NCBI GenBank assembly: GCA_018873245.2
Contig: JAEMBT020000005.1
Coordinates: forward strand, 5,194,001-5,258,000
Origin: Archegozetes longisetosus
Lineage: Eukaryota; Arthropoda; Arachnida; Sarcoptiformes; Trhypochthoniidae
Length of the DNA stretch: 64,000 bases
Direction: 5' to 3'
Under the pieces are notes generated by a model that was given only the letters and a program-made list of their open reading frames with translations, did not search any database and was not told the origin of the DNA. Positions 46,401-57,606 of the stretch are shown in pieces; the first letter of the stretch is position 1, and every line of letters begins with the position of its first letter. Made by a program: the position numbers and the translations under genes.

Positions 46401-49400
46401 GAGTGAATAATGTGATTTTATTTAAATTAGTTTCTTAATGAGCATTGTATTGAACTATAGCTAGGTATTCTTACTCTTACATTTTTTAGCGAAGCCGACA
46501 TCACTGCTGTGACTAGATCTTTTGGTCTAAAGTCCAAAATTTCGAATGGCAAGTGCTAATCAACATTCGAAGATCTGTTAGTTCGTTATCAAACCTTTCA
46601 TTAATTCTTAACAATAAGCAATCGACTGACGAATTAAATATAGTCTCAAACATTTTTGTAAAGCTTTATTTTTAGTGCAGATCTACACTCGAATTTTGAA
46701 AAAAAAATCTGAAGGGGCCTTCTCTTGAACAGCTCAAATGATTATTCCGTGCTATTACTGCAGCTATTTCGTATTGCGAGTCAATCCTCGAAATAAGTTA
46801 TAGAAACCTTAACTCAGCTAAATTGAATATACGTTTGTTTTTAGCTCAGGTAAAGTACTGTGTGTGTATTTTTGCACATGGCGCAAACCTAACTTCCCTC
46901 GAACTTCAAAATATAGTGAATTCATGTCAGCACGTCTTTACTAAAGTAAGGTTAAGTCTGCGCCAAATTCTACGATGCGGACACAGTTTTCGACTGAAGT
47001 CTTCGTCTTAGTACTAGTATTTACTGCACTAATCAATGAAACTTTTAACCTTAATATGTTGTGAAAATTTGGAATATGAAATACCAAAAAAAGGTTGACC
47101 AATACTTGATTGTTTAAGGTGAATTTTACAAAATCGTATTGAACTGATTAACACTGAACGCATGTTAGCCCTATATTAAGTAAGCAATTCGAAGATGCTT
47201 TACATAATTACTAAATTTGATTGATGTGACACTCTTTAGATAATATTAAACAAAAAGGATCACATGCTCTCACTTATAAGTGATTGCAAACCATACAACA
47301 ACAGCACATCTGCAAAGCCCGCATTGAACTTATTGCAGTTTTATTACAAAATTAGTTATTCTATTATTAATCATAATCTCTACCTAATTGTTTAATATTC
47401 AGATTGAAATCTATATTTATTGATTAGTGACTTTATTTATAACTAACTATTTTATATAACTATATAACTAGATTTGGGAACATTACTCTGCTTTCAAGTT
47501 TGTCTAATTTAAGTTTATCTAAAGATAAGAAAATGTTTACAAAGTGAGAAATGCGGCACTAAAGCACTGTTAAGTAGCTCAAAAAATAAGTGGTCTCACC
47601 ACAGCTTTATGACCACACAACCAGATTGCCACTACTTTTCTCCAATAACTTACTCAAACCGTTCCAATTCTGATCGTATCTCAATAACTTAGATAAATTG
47701 AAACATGTTTGGTGCTTCAAAGTCAAACTTTGATTTAGCAAACGCGAAAACCGGACATTTAAAAGAGCCGAAAAGTTTTTAAAAATTTCAATTTTCTTTC
47801 TATCAATTTGACTCAAAGCTTATCGTTCATAATGAATTGGCTAAAACTTCCTATTACTAGCATTAGTGGAAGCTGTAAATCAGACCTTAGAGATAGTGTT
47901 TTCACCATTTACCCAACGATTATAATTTTTGCAAATATGAAATTTATCTGAAAGATGTACGGTATATGAAAATAAACACTGTATATGAAGAGTTAAAGTT
48001 GGCAAAACTACTTTCTAAAGTATGCGTCAATAGTTTAATAGACATAAAGCCAGTAATATCTAATTATGTGTGCAGTTACATTGTTTTTCGGTTTTAACTT
48101 TAAATATTAATATATTGTTTCAGTTTGTCTGTCGTGTATTTTTCAAACGAAGTTGACGCGTGATATTCTGAAACTCTTTTCGATCTTCATTATTTCGGGA
48201 AAACATTGTTGTAAGAGAGTTGTGAAGTTGTTGTTGCCATAAGATGAAAAATATGCCAGAGTAACACTTCTGAGAACTTAAATAACTGAGTAGTGGTTAC
48301 TATTTGGTTATTTAAGCTGTGACTATGTTTTCATAAATTCAAATAGTAGTTGAATTAGCTTATTTTACTAACTTATAATCATATTTAGGCACTCTTTGCG
48401 CAATATTTCTCTATATTTTCCCTCAGACTAAACAAAAAATTTGATTTTCAATAAAGCCGAGTCAGACTGCATGCTATAATGAGGTCATCTCTAAAAGTGA
48501 ATGCAGTCATTTAAATACCTTAAATTTTGAAATACCAATTCATGTAAAGAGTTATCGCTTCATAATTACTCCGGCTCAAACTCATAAGAATTTCTTATAT
48601 GCAGTTTAATATTTTTTCTAAATCTAATTAAAAGGGGACATTCAAAATAGATACAAATAAATGTTGACTTTAGCGTTTCAGAATCTTAAGAATATTTTAC
48701 GTCTATTAATAAGCAACAATTGATAATTATTAGTAGTTAAAGCAATTATTACTGAAATATTTACTAAACTGCTTATAGTTTAGGAATTGGCATTGAATAT
48801 AAAAATTGTTCATATAGTATATGAGAAAGTAAATAAATCAATTTTGCAAAATAATAACTTTTTTGCTTATATTGTGCAAATTATATTGATTGTTGTGATA
48901 AAACTTCAGGAAATGCCAGCAGCCAAATCGAGACGCTTTAGTCGATTCAGACCCTGCTTTTCGTAACTATTTTTCAGCTAAAACTTAGCAAACATTTAAA
49001 GATTGGCAACAATTATGTTTGAACTTGAGATATAGATTCAAATATGGACTATTCAATAGACTGCTTAGCATTTAGTGAGATTGCAGTAATGGTGCAATTT
49101 TTAAATTAGACAAAATGATAACTATTACGATAAGAGTAGTGTAATTCGGTGTAAGCATGAAGTTATTTGATTTGGCTTCAAATTAAAGGGGATCTAAAGA
49201 ATATGAAAGCAGTTGGGCGGACATGAACATTCTTTGAACACGATTGCCTTAAGCATCAATGATGGATACCTGAAAGCTCTATCAATCTCAAACTTATTGT
49301 AATACTTTTACAGATGATAGATATGATGTTCTTCTGATCAGTTTGTCAATAATGCAAAAAAGATAAATTGCTCCATCTTATAATTATCTTAGATATCATT

Positions 49401-50167
49401 TTAATCTATCAATTTTTCTCTTTCGACTTATTATGCCAAACAATTAATGCAAACATTTGACGAATGTTTATAAAAAATCTAAATAATATCTTCAGACCAA
49501 CTTGAACATATTAACTCAATTATTAAATCGTGCAAAAAGTATCATTTTGTTTATGTAAAGTTTTGTGAGTCTATCTCACGAGACTTTTTCCCATAGTTGT
49601 TCATGTTCATAAGTAGTATTATATCAATTCATATATTATATAGTAGTAGTGTTTAATTCAAATTAACAATATTTTAAGCAACAAATTGTTGGCAGATTAC
49701 TGACAATTTTTAGTACAAATTCAATCAATAACTATTAAACGTTTGAGCTGTCTATACTCGAGTAACTTTCCCCTATCGTCAATACTATAGCATCAGTTCA
49801 ATGAACGTCTTTTACAAAAATAATGGCTAATCGGTAGTTTTATAACTAATTCAATAAAGGAGACCAATCAAATATGAATATTTGACAAGAGAAAAAATGC
49901 TTTATTTATTGAAGACAATCAGAAATGGTAAAGCTACCTCAAGATAATCTGAACGACTTAATTTGAAATTGTTATTAGGAAAAAATCATAACAGGGATGA
50001 ATGAAATTTACGTAAACAACTTTATAAACTTTAAGCATGTTGTATTGAGAATGGTTAAATATAAAATAATATGGGTAATTCAATATACAGTTAAAATTAA
50101 AACAAAATCAAATAAAAGTCTGGTAAAGATACAATGTTTGGAAAATATTGCAGTTGCAAATATAAAG
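43440..50167. other. 6.7-kb gene-poor region between gcm and the GMC gene
   Basis: No protein-coding exon, tRNA-like fold or well-preserved transposon was recognised in either strand. The open frames present are short and have no conserved motif. It is the upstream region shared by two divergent genes, gcm (-) and the GMC oxidoreductase (+). Long-range enhancers of gcm would be the natural guess for such a stretch, but no individual site is claimed. Confidence 0.4.
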
Positions 50168-52919
50168 ATGAATCCAAGTTTAACAATACAATTGATAACA
50201 GTATCAATAATAACTCTTGAAAGGCAATTAATTCATAATAAAATTGCAAGAAATACGTGGAACACTACCTATGATTATATAGTTGTTGGTGCCGGTAGTG
50301 CCGGCTGTATAGTAGCCGCTAGACTCACAGAAGATTCAAACATCAATGTATTACTACTTGAAGCCGGTGGTCCCCTTACTGTCTCAACAGATATATTGCA
50401 AACTGCGTGGTTACTAGAGAATGGTTGGAATTATTACACAACTCCACAGAGAAGAGCAGGTCTTCATTTGCTACGAATTTTTTGCTTTTATTCAAATTAA
50501 GTTTAATAAATGTGATGACAAATTTGATTTTAGGTAGAGCGTTTATAAACCACAGAATGGTGTACCAAAGAGGCAGAACATTGGGCGGCTCTTCGGCCAT
50601 CAACTTCGCGCTATATAATCGCGGAAACAGATTAGATTACGATAATTGGGTGACCACTTATGGTGCAACCGGTTGGTCTTATAACGAAGTATTGCCTTAC
50701 TTTATAAGAACGGAAAATAACACAGATCCAAACATTGTCAGAAATAATCCTGGATATCATGGAACTAATGGTCAAATGCCAATATCGACCCCTCCAAATC
50801 CTGATCCTATATTGATCCGATTCATGGAAGCTTCCAACAGAATGGGATGGAAAACTGTCGATTTGAATGGAGCCAAACAATTAGGAACATGTACTCATTT
50901 ATTTATATCTATTCCTGAATTTAGTCAAACGATGACTTTCAGGCCTAAACTATTGATATAATAAATCAGAAATCTTTTCAGCATTAATACAGAGTACAAT
51001 ATCAAACTTGAACTGGACCAGAGCTTCAAATGCTGCCAGTTTTATAGAACCTGCACGTAACCGAAGTAACTTGCACGTAATAACCGGTGCATTTGTAACC
51101 AAATTGTTATTTCGTAACTCGAGTGGAGGCATTACTGGATATGGGGTGCAATTTACTAGAAATAACCAAAACTATACAGTTGGGGCCACCCATGAAATCA
51201 TAGTTTCAGCAGGTATTGTGTAATTGAATTTTCACGCACTATTAATTGATTTTATATTCAAAGGTACTATAAATAGTCCTCAACTATTGATGCTATCAGG
51301 CGTAGGTCCGCGACAACATCTGGAAGAACTTGGGATTCTAGTTATTCTCGATTTACCAGTCGGTAATAATATGATGGACCATTTGTTTGGATACTTTAAT
51401 TATTTAGTCAATAACGCAAGTGATATTCAATGGTCGGGCAATTTAGAGAGCATATTAAATGTTCAAAATTTATATAATTATTATGTTAATTATTATGGAC
51501 CACTAACACAAATGCCATTCGTTGCAACGTATGTCAGCTCCAAGTTTAATGATAACCCTGAATGGCCAGACGGGTTCGTTACGGCTGTCATCAACCAAGT
51601 CGGTACGCATTAAATCTCGTTTTTATAGAAATTAATCTTTGGTTAGGTTTGATGATCTTCGCACTTTGCCGCTAAAAGTTATTATGGTTGAATTTGTTAT
51701 AAGCTAGCTTATTTCAATTTGATTTCAAGTTCTGTGATTTTACAAATTTCTCTCAAATAGTGTCAACATATCAAATATTGTAGTATGGTAAGAAATTTAA
51801 GAGTTAGGCCAATGTCATTTGCTTCTTAAGCACTGTTAGGGAATGTTATATTTTGTTTAATGGCACAATTAACTTATGCTCTATTTTCAAACATAATCCA
51901 AAAGCTAGTAATCTGACTGAAGCGGTGGCTAACTATGGATCTAATGTGGAAGAATGGAAAGACTTTTACACACCTTTGTTGGGCAATAACAGACATTTTA
52001 TAATAGCATTTGCATTGTTTCGTCCTCGAAGTCGTGGTACAATTCGTCTATCATCTTCTAATCCTTTTGACCCTCCGTTAATTGATCCAAATTACTTTGA
52101 AGATAAATATGACATCTTATCACTGGTTGACATAATGAGTACAGGACTGAGAATCTCAGAATCAGATTTCTTTCGTAATTACGCCACTGTTTATAGCAAA
52201 CCTATTCCTGGTTGTCGACCGTGCGATTCGGGCCCTATTTATAATTGTTACTCGTACCTGGCGTGTGTTTCTCAAACAATAACAAATACATTTTTTCATC
52301 CTGTCGGTAATTATATGAAAATTTGATGAACACTCTTTAGATTTATATAAGTGTCCGTTCGTAAGAGAAAGAACTAAATTTTATTATTCAGGGACTAACG
52401 GACACACTATATTAACACAATAGATTTGGTATTTTTGCAATGTCTTGTTGCCGTCCAGGTGTTATTGCAGCACCAACTCATCAATAGTACTTGATTAAGT
52501 TTAAGCACTTGCGATAGCAGTGGTTCGAAAAACCACTTGACCAACAATCAAAGTAAAAGTTTAGCAGTATTAACAGTTAACAAAATTACAATTTGGAATG
52601 CTCAACTTAGAATGTAAGCTTGTGCTCAAATAATGCTCGGACAGCAATACAACTAAAGCTATATTTTATTTTAATAACTTAAAAGACTGATATACATAAC
52701 ATCAAAATTATAGGCACGTGTCGAATGGGCAACTCTTCGGATCCCAAAGCTGTGGTCGATAACGAATTGAGATTAAAAGGTGTTAAAAATGTTCGTATAA
52801 TAGACGCATCAGTTATGCCTAAATTGATAAACGCAAATACCAACGCTGCAACTGGCATGATTGCAGAGAAAGGAGTTCAATTCATTCAAAATTATAGACA
52901 ACATAAAGTCATTTTTTAA
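50168..52919 (+). CDS. GMC-family oxidoreductase (glucose/choline dehydrogenase-like)
   Basis: GMC enzymes are FAD-dependent oxidases or dehydrogenases of alcohols and sugars; in arthropods many are secreted. Six exons (50168-50459, 50534-50890, 50982-51212, 51264-51602, 51905-52306, 52714-52919) give 608 residues. The Rossmann FAD motif is '[18 protein letters not shown]' followed by 'LLLEAGG'. Signature 1 is '[19 protein letters not shown]', signature 2 '[16 protein letters not shown]', and the C-terminal part carries 'FFHPVGTCRMG' with the active-site His and '[15 protein letters not shown]' with the paired Asn. The start [18 protein letters not shown] looks like a signal peptide, which is why the ATG at 50168 was preferred to 49997. 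The third donor was chosen by phase and by the family block 'SLIQSTIS'. Confidence 0.9.
52345..52415. repeat. Small hairpin-forming inverted repeat in the last GMC intron
   Basis: 'agtgtccgtt' is followed about 45 bp later by 'aacggacacact', nearly its reverse complement, with TA on both outer sides. It may be a very short MITE remnant of Tc1/mariner style. The stem is only about 12 bp. Confidence 0.35.
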
Positions 52920-53225
52920 ACATTTTAGTACCTCACCACTAAGCTCTCTTACGATCCAATGTTTTCTCAACTTTATTTTAAGTCTTAAATCAATTGCTAA
53001 CCTATTTAACTAAAATATGATCGAAATCTGAAGATTTAGTCTAAAATCCTAATGTATTGATAGATATGATTATTAAAAAGTTAACTGAGAAAATATGCAT
53101 AGTTTGTCTTAAACTATAATTGTATCACAGTGTTTTATCATTTTAGATCATATAAATAACAGCATTTCAAGTAATAAATAAATATATTTATGCTTCGCAA
53201 ACGGTGTAAAAATGATTTCAGTATT
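52920..53225. other. Convergent 3' region GMC / SLC38A10-like
   Basis: AT-rich 306-bp gap between convergent genes. AATAAA at 53173-53178 could end the GMC transcript. Confidence 0.4.
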
Positions 53226-55289
53226 TTATGTGAAAGCTTTGTTGACAGCTGATAATGCACTTCTTCTTAGTAAAGTTTGACTTCCTTTCTCACTCAGTAG
53301 TGTTTTATTTAATGAATCAGTATCTGTTGGTGGTTTCTCATTTTGTGATACTTCTTGTTGCTTTTCAACTGGTATTTGTTGCTCCCTTATATTTGATTTA
53401 ATGTCTATTTTGCTGGCGTTTTTTGAAGTCTTAATATTAAGTTGATTAGAATCAACAGATTCTACGTTAATCACATTCTTATCACTTAAAACTGGAGAAA
53501 ATTTTTCTTTCTTTACCACTGGAATCGGGTTTTCATGATTTATCAAATTTTCTTCACGTTTTGTTTTACTATTAACTAGATTTTTATCGCTTTTCTCCAG
53601 TGATTTGTTGATTAAATAGTTGTCTTGTGCTTTTGGTATATCGGAATGTTCTTTAGTTGAGTTCTTTTTGATGGAATGGTCCGGAACGGAGATATTAGAA
53701 AAAGTTTGCTCATTTATGACTAGTTTTTTCGACTCTAGACTGTGATGTAGTTCGTTGTGTTTTCTCATTTCAATCAATAACTCTTTTTGTTGATCCAACA
53801 ACTTTTTGTGTTCTTGTTGTTGCCTTTCCAGTCGTTGAAGAAGTTCTTCTTGTCGTTTAGCTTTGTTTGCATCAATTGTAGGAATTTGTTTTGCTTTGTA
53901 TTCTTGTAGTATCGGTTGAATTTTTGGTGTGATCATTAATTTAAGCTCTTTCTCCTCTTTCTTAATAGCTTCGGGATCTAGACTTTGCTCAGCCATTCGG
54001 TTAAATGTAGACGATTTCGATGACTCCAATTGTTCAATCACGTGACTGTTGGCAAAATGAATATCATGTAGTGTAGTAAATGTGCAAATAATCAGAATGA
54101 AAAGGCCCGTAAAGACTACCAATTGAGCCATTAATCGTTCGGTTGTATTCTTGCTAGTTAGATACAAAAATATAAGCGCAGGAAATATAAAACAAATGAC
54201 GGCACCGATAGTTGAGCCTAGGATTCCGAGAACCAGCTCGATCTGAGGCAATAGCACTGAAATACCAATCGTAGCTACAATCAGCGCTATTGTTAGTAAT
54301 CGGAAATGCCTGTCGGACATGTGTATTGATGGCGAAGAAGAGCTGACCATTTCGTTGAGCAAACCTCCCGCTCCCTTTCGGAATAGAAATGAATGCAAAC
54401 TCGTTCGACACGGAAATAAACACAATGGAAAACTTATTAAGACTGTAAACACGAACGCGATCAGAGTTAAGGTTGAGATAAAACTCGGTGGAAGAAAGAT
54501 TAAAATATTGCCACCAAATGGTCTTTCGTAAAACGCTATATAACCAAATAGTCCGACAAATATATAAACCATGGAACAGATGTAAACTGCTCGATTGACT
54601 ATTTTGTTCATTTTATTAAGAGATGTCATGTCGCCACTAAGAAGTAGTGATGAATCAAAAATCTCAAAAAGTTGCGTCTGACACGACAGAGACATTGAAA
54701 ATATGGGCAAATTTGATAGCAAATTAGACGAGTCCCAATAATTTATTTGATTCCAAACATTGCTTGAACTCTTACTTGATATGTTAGCCGCAGCTTCCAA
54801 AAACATTTTAAGCACAAGAAACGAGTAAAGACCTAAAGACAACATTGAAAATGATGTTAAACTTTCGACACGTCGAAGAAGTCCTAACGGAAGTGCGACA
54901 AACATTCCTAAGAATGTCAGCATAAAAGCTCGTAATTGTGGACCATTAGAGACACCAAACATTTGCGTGACAAGTGATGGTCCGATGTCTCCGATGACAA
55001 CAAAGAATGCGATGCAAGTGCCCAAAAGAAAGCCCAAAACACTAATCTCTACGATAAGCTTTCCAGTGGAACCGAAGATATGAAAGGCCAATAACTCGTA
55101 ATTGCGTCTTCGGGCAATGATGGCAGACTTGAGGAGAAGATGACAACTGAAGCGATTCAATAAAGCGCTCATTATTATTAATAGAATGGAGAGAACGATT
55201 CCACACTTCTTGAAACAAAATGGCATGGCTAGGATTGATACGCCAATTATACTGTTGCCCAAATTGATCGTGTGCTTCATCGACTGCAT
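53226..55289 (-). CDS. SLC38A10: SLC38A10-like amino-acid transporter (intronless)
   Basis: SLC38 transporters move neutral amino acids with sodium; SLC38A10 is intracellular, reported at ER/Golgi. A single open exon encodes 687 residues. About the first 395 residues hold eleven hydrophobic segments, with the family start 'NLGNSIIGVSILAMPFCFKK' and 'LLGTCIAFFVVIGDIGPSL', 'IPIFGMSF'-like 'LPIFSMSLSCQTQLFEIFDS' and 'LGILGSTIGAVICFIFPALI'. The rest is a long, charged, glutamine- and lysine-rich cytosolic tail with a coiled coil ('EELLQRLERQQQEHKKLLD'), a feature of SLC38A10 rather than of short SLC38 members. The start MQSMKHTINLGN is the natural ATG. The absence of introns is striking beside intron-rich neighbours. 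Confidence 0.9.
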   Translation of the reverse strand: MQSMKHTINLGNSIIGVSILAMPFCFKKCGIVLSILLIIMSALLNRFSCHLLLKSAIIARRRNYELLAFHIFGSTGKLIVEISVLGFLLGTCIAFFVVIGDIGPSLVTQMFGVSNGPQLRAFMLTFLGMFVALPLGLLRRVESLTSFSMLSLGLYSFLVLKMFLEAAANISSKSSSNVWNQINYWDSSNLLSNLPIFSMSLSCQTQLFEIFDSSLLLSGDMTSLNKMNKIVNRAVYICSMVYIFVGLFGYIAFYERPFGGNILIFLPPSFISTLTLIAFVFTVLISFPLCLFPCRTSLHSFLFRKGAGGLLNEMVSSSSPSIHMSDRHFRLLTIALIVATIGISVLLPQIELVLGILGSTIGAVICFIFPALIFLYLTSKNTTERLMAQLVVFTGLFILIICTFTTLHDIHFANSHVIEQLESSKSSTFNRMAEQSLDPEAIKKEEKELKLMITPKIQPILQEYKAKQIPTIDANKAKRQEELLQRLERQQQEHKKLLDQQKELLIEMRKHNELHHSLESKKLVINEQTFSNISVPDHSIKKNSTKEHSDIPKAQDNYLINKSLEKSDKNLVNSKTKREENLINHENPIPVVKKEKFSPVLSDKNVINVESVDSNQLNIKTSKNASKIDIKSNIREQQIPVEKQQEVSQNEKPPTDTDSLNKTLLSEKGSQTLLRRSALSAVNKAFT

Positions 55290-55793
55290 TCTTCACTTCA
55301 CTTCGATTCGGTCTGATTCAGTTTGATTCAGTCTGATTTGTCTAATTCTGTTTAATTTGCTTCAATTTGGTCCAATTTGACTCGATCGGCTGATATCTGT
55401 CTTATTATTTAACTTACGTTGATGTCTGTCATAACAATTGAGTTTAGACAAACTACACGTGTAATTAATATTTGGTAAACATCCATGTAAACAAATATTA
55501 AACCACTATAAACTCTCAGACTTCGTAATATATTGTCCGCCATTCGAGACTCTATGTGAGTGGCTTTGGGTATTAGCAAATCTAATGCTTAACGTCCTCT
55601 TTGTGGCGTTGTATTGAAATTGAGTGTAGTGTTACAATACTTTAGTTCGACGTGTGTACTGAAGGTCGCGTTTACGAAACATCTAATAATATCAACCAGC
55701 TACAACAAAGTCACACTTGTATTCACGTGGCGTTTAGACTGCTGTCTAATTCAGTTAATTAGTATTATAATTAATCCTAAATCAACTAATATA
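55290..55793. promoter_or_regulatory. Bidirectional promoter region SLC38A10 / EIF3H
   Basis: This 504-bp gap separates two divergent genes. Next to the SLC38A10 start, 55302-55386 holds a degenerate tandem repeat of about 10 bp (TGATTCAGTT-like units). No TATA box was assigned; shared promoter use is inferred. Confidence 0.4.
55302..55386. repeat. Degenerate 10-bp tandem repeat
   Basis: About eight drifting copies of a TTTGATTCAG-like unit, progressively altered to 'tttaatttgc' and 'tccaatttga', just upstream of the SLC38A10-like start codon and probably within its 5' UTR. Confidence 0.5.
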
Positions 55794-56930
55794 ATGGCGT
55801 CGCTTCACGGTTTTCCCCGAAGAATGCAGAGCAGAGAAAGTCCTATTAACTACGTTCAAATCGATGGACTCGTAATAAACATTTGTTTTATTTTAGTTTA
55901 TTATTAATCAAACTAATTAAATTGAATCTCTTTATCAATTAAAGGTTGTATTGAAGATAGTAAAGCACTGCCAAGAAGAAGGAAGCGGTTCTGGAGAAGT
56001 ACAGGGAGTACTTTTGGGACTTGTAGTCGATAAGCGGCTCGAAATCACCAATTGTTTTCCATTTCCCCGTAATTCAGAGGAAGATGAAACAGATGAGAGT
56101 ATGTGATACAATTGACAGTTTTATGGTGTTTGATCATTAATCTCATTTATTTGATTGATTTGATAGTGGAGTACCAGTGCGTAATGATGAGACACTTACG
56201 TAACGTCAATGTGGATCATCTACACGTTGGTTGGTATCAAAGCAACCCTTATGGCAGTCAAATTTGTAAATTAGAAACTATCGACTCCCAGTATATGTAT
56301 CAAAGCGCCATTGAAGAATCTGTTGTTCTTTTTTATGATCCTATACGTACTGCTCGAGGGTTTCTATCATTAAAAGCTTATCGTTTGACAAATGTTGCGA
56401 TGAAGTTATGCAAAGAGGGCGAATTCACTATGGACACTTTAAGGAATAATCACATGTCTTTCGACAAGTTCTTCGAAGAAATTCCATTAGTTATCAAGAA
56501 TTCCCATCTGATGAACGCTCTTTTATGCGAACTAGAAGAAGAAATGCCAATCGATTGTGGCAAACAACTGCTAGATATGGGAGGCTTTTCTGTCATGGAG
56601 AAAAGTATGCAAATGCATATGAAATGTGTGGAAGATGTGAGCAAACACGCCAACTATTTGCGTCAACAAACCGTTAAGCAACAACACGTCGTTAAAGAAA
56701 ATATCGCCAGAGCCTCCAGAGGAGAACCTCCTCTTAGCGAAGAAGAAGTCAATAAAATTTTGAAACCTTTGGCTCCACTACAACGACTCGAATCTTTGCT
56801 TAACTATGGTCAAACTTTAAATTATTGTCAACAATCGGCTTCTTATTCGACTCAAAATATTGGTAAACTGTTTATGGCTAAAGCTTTACAGCCAAATAAT
56901 GTTACTAAAACCACTTCTGACAAGAATTAG
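55794..56930 (+). CDS. EIF3H: Eukaryotic translation initiation factor 3 subunit H
   Basis: eIF3h is an MPN-domain subunit of the eIF3 complex on the 40S ribosome. Three exons (55794-55871, 55945-56098, 56167-56930) give 331 residues, close to the usual length of about 350. The MPN domain runs from about residue 20 ('[18 protein letters not shown]') through '[20 protein letters not shown]' and '[15 protein letters not shown]'. The JAMM metal site is not intact (the HxH position reads HVG), as expected for this non-catalytic subunit. The helical C-terminus includes '[16 protein letters not shown]' and 'RRGEPPL'-like '[16 protein letters not shown]'. The start [12 protein letters not shown] is clear. 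AATAAA lies at 57056. Confidence 0.94.
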
Positions 56931-57606
56931 ACTTTTTTCACATAATTTTCAACAATTTTTTGTTTTAATGTGCACTCAATTATACAATACATCAAATCTA
57001 TAATGCGATACGTAATGTTAAATTGCAATTAATTTGCTTTTGAATTAAAACAACAAATAAAATTGAAGTTGATTCAAATTGAATACAATTGCGTTTTCGA
57101 GTAACTTATTTACAATTTTAGTTTCAAGTTCAACTGTCAAAATTTCATTTGACGTAAGTTGATTTGACTTGATTTTGTTGAATGACTAGATATTCACTCA
57201 TCTCTACATTTGTCAATCGTCTGATCAAATGGTTTAGAGATATTAAGAATATTTTATAAATTATATTAAGAATATTTTGTAGATTATATTTACAATTCAA
57301 TTGGAATGTTTAGTATGGAGTTATAGTATGAGTATATTTTGAATAATGTTTAAGTGTTGGCAATTTTTTAGAGTACAAAGTAGTATAACAGTTCCAATAC
57401 ACTATTTTTATAGTCGACATTCTCACTGAAACTTCAGCTTATATTCGACTTTCAATTTGGAAAATCTAATTCGATACTTCGTAATCACTCTTTCAATGAA
57501 AGGTTTGGATAAGTTTTAAAGAAATAAATTATTTTACATAAGGTATAAAGTATGAGATATAGGGTGAAAGTGCGCTTATTTTTTAGGTTTCAGTTTAAAT
57601 AAAGTT
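56931..57606. other. Convergent 3' region EIF3H / SPSB3
   Basis: AT-rich 676-bp gap between convergent genes, with the EIF3H polyadenylation signal at 57056-57061. No further gene was seen. Confidence 0.4.

Noticed and set aside
49997-50167. Longer N-terminus for the GMC enzyme from the ATG at 49997
   Set aside because: The extra 57 residues are Lys/Ile/Asn-rich like non-coding AT sequence and would bury the signal-peptide-like start at 50168.
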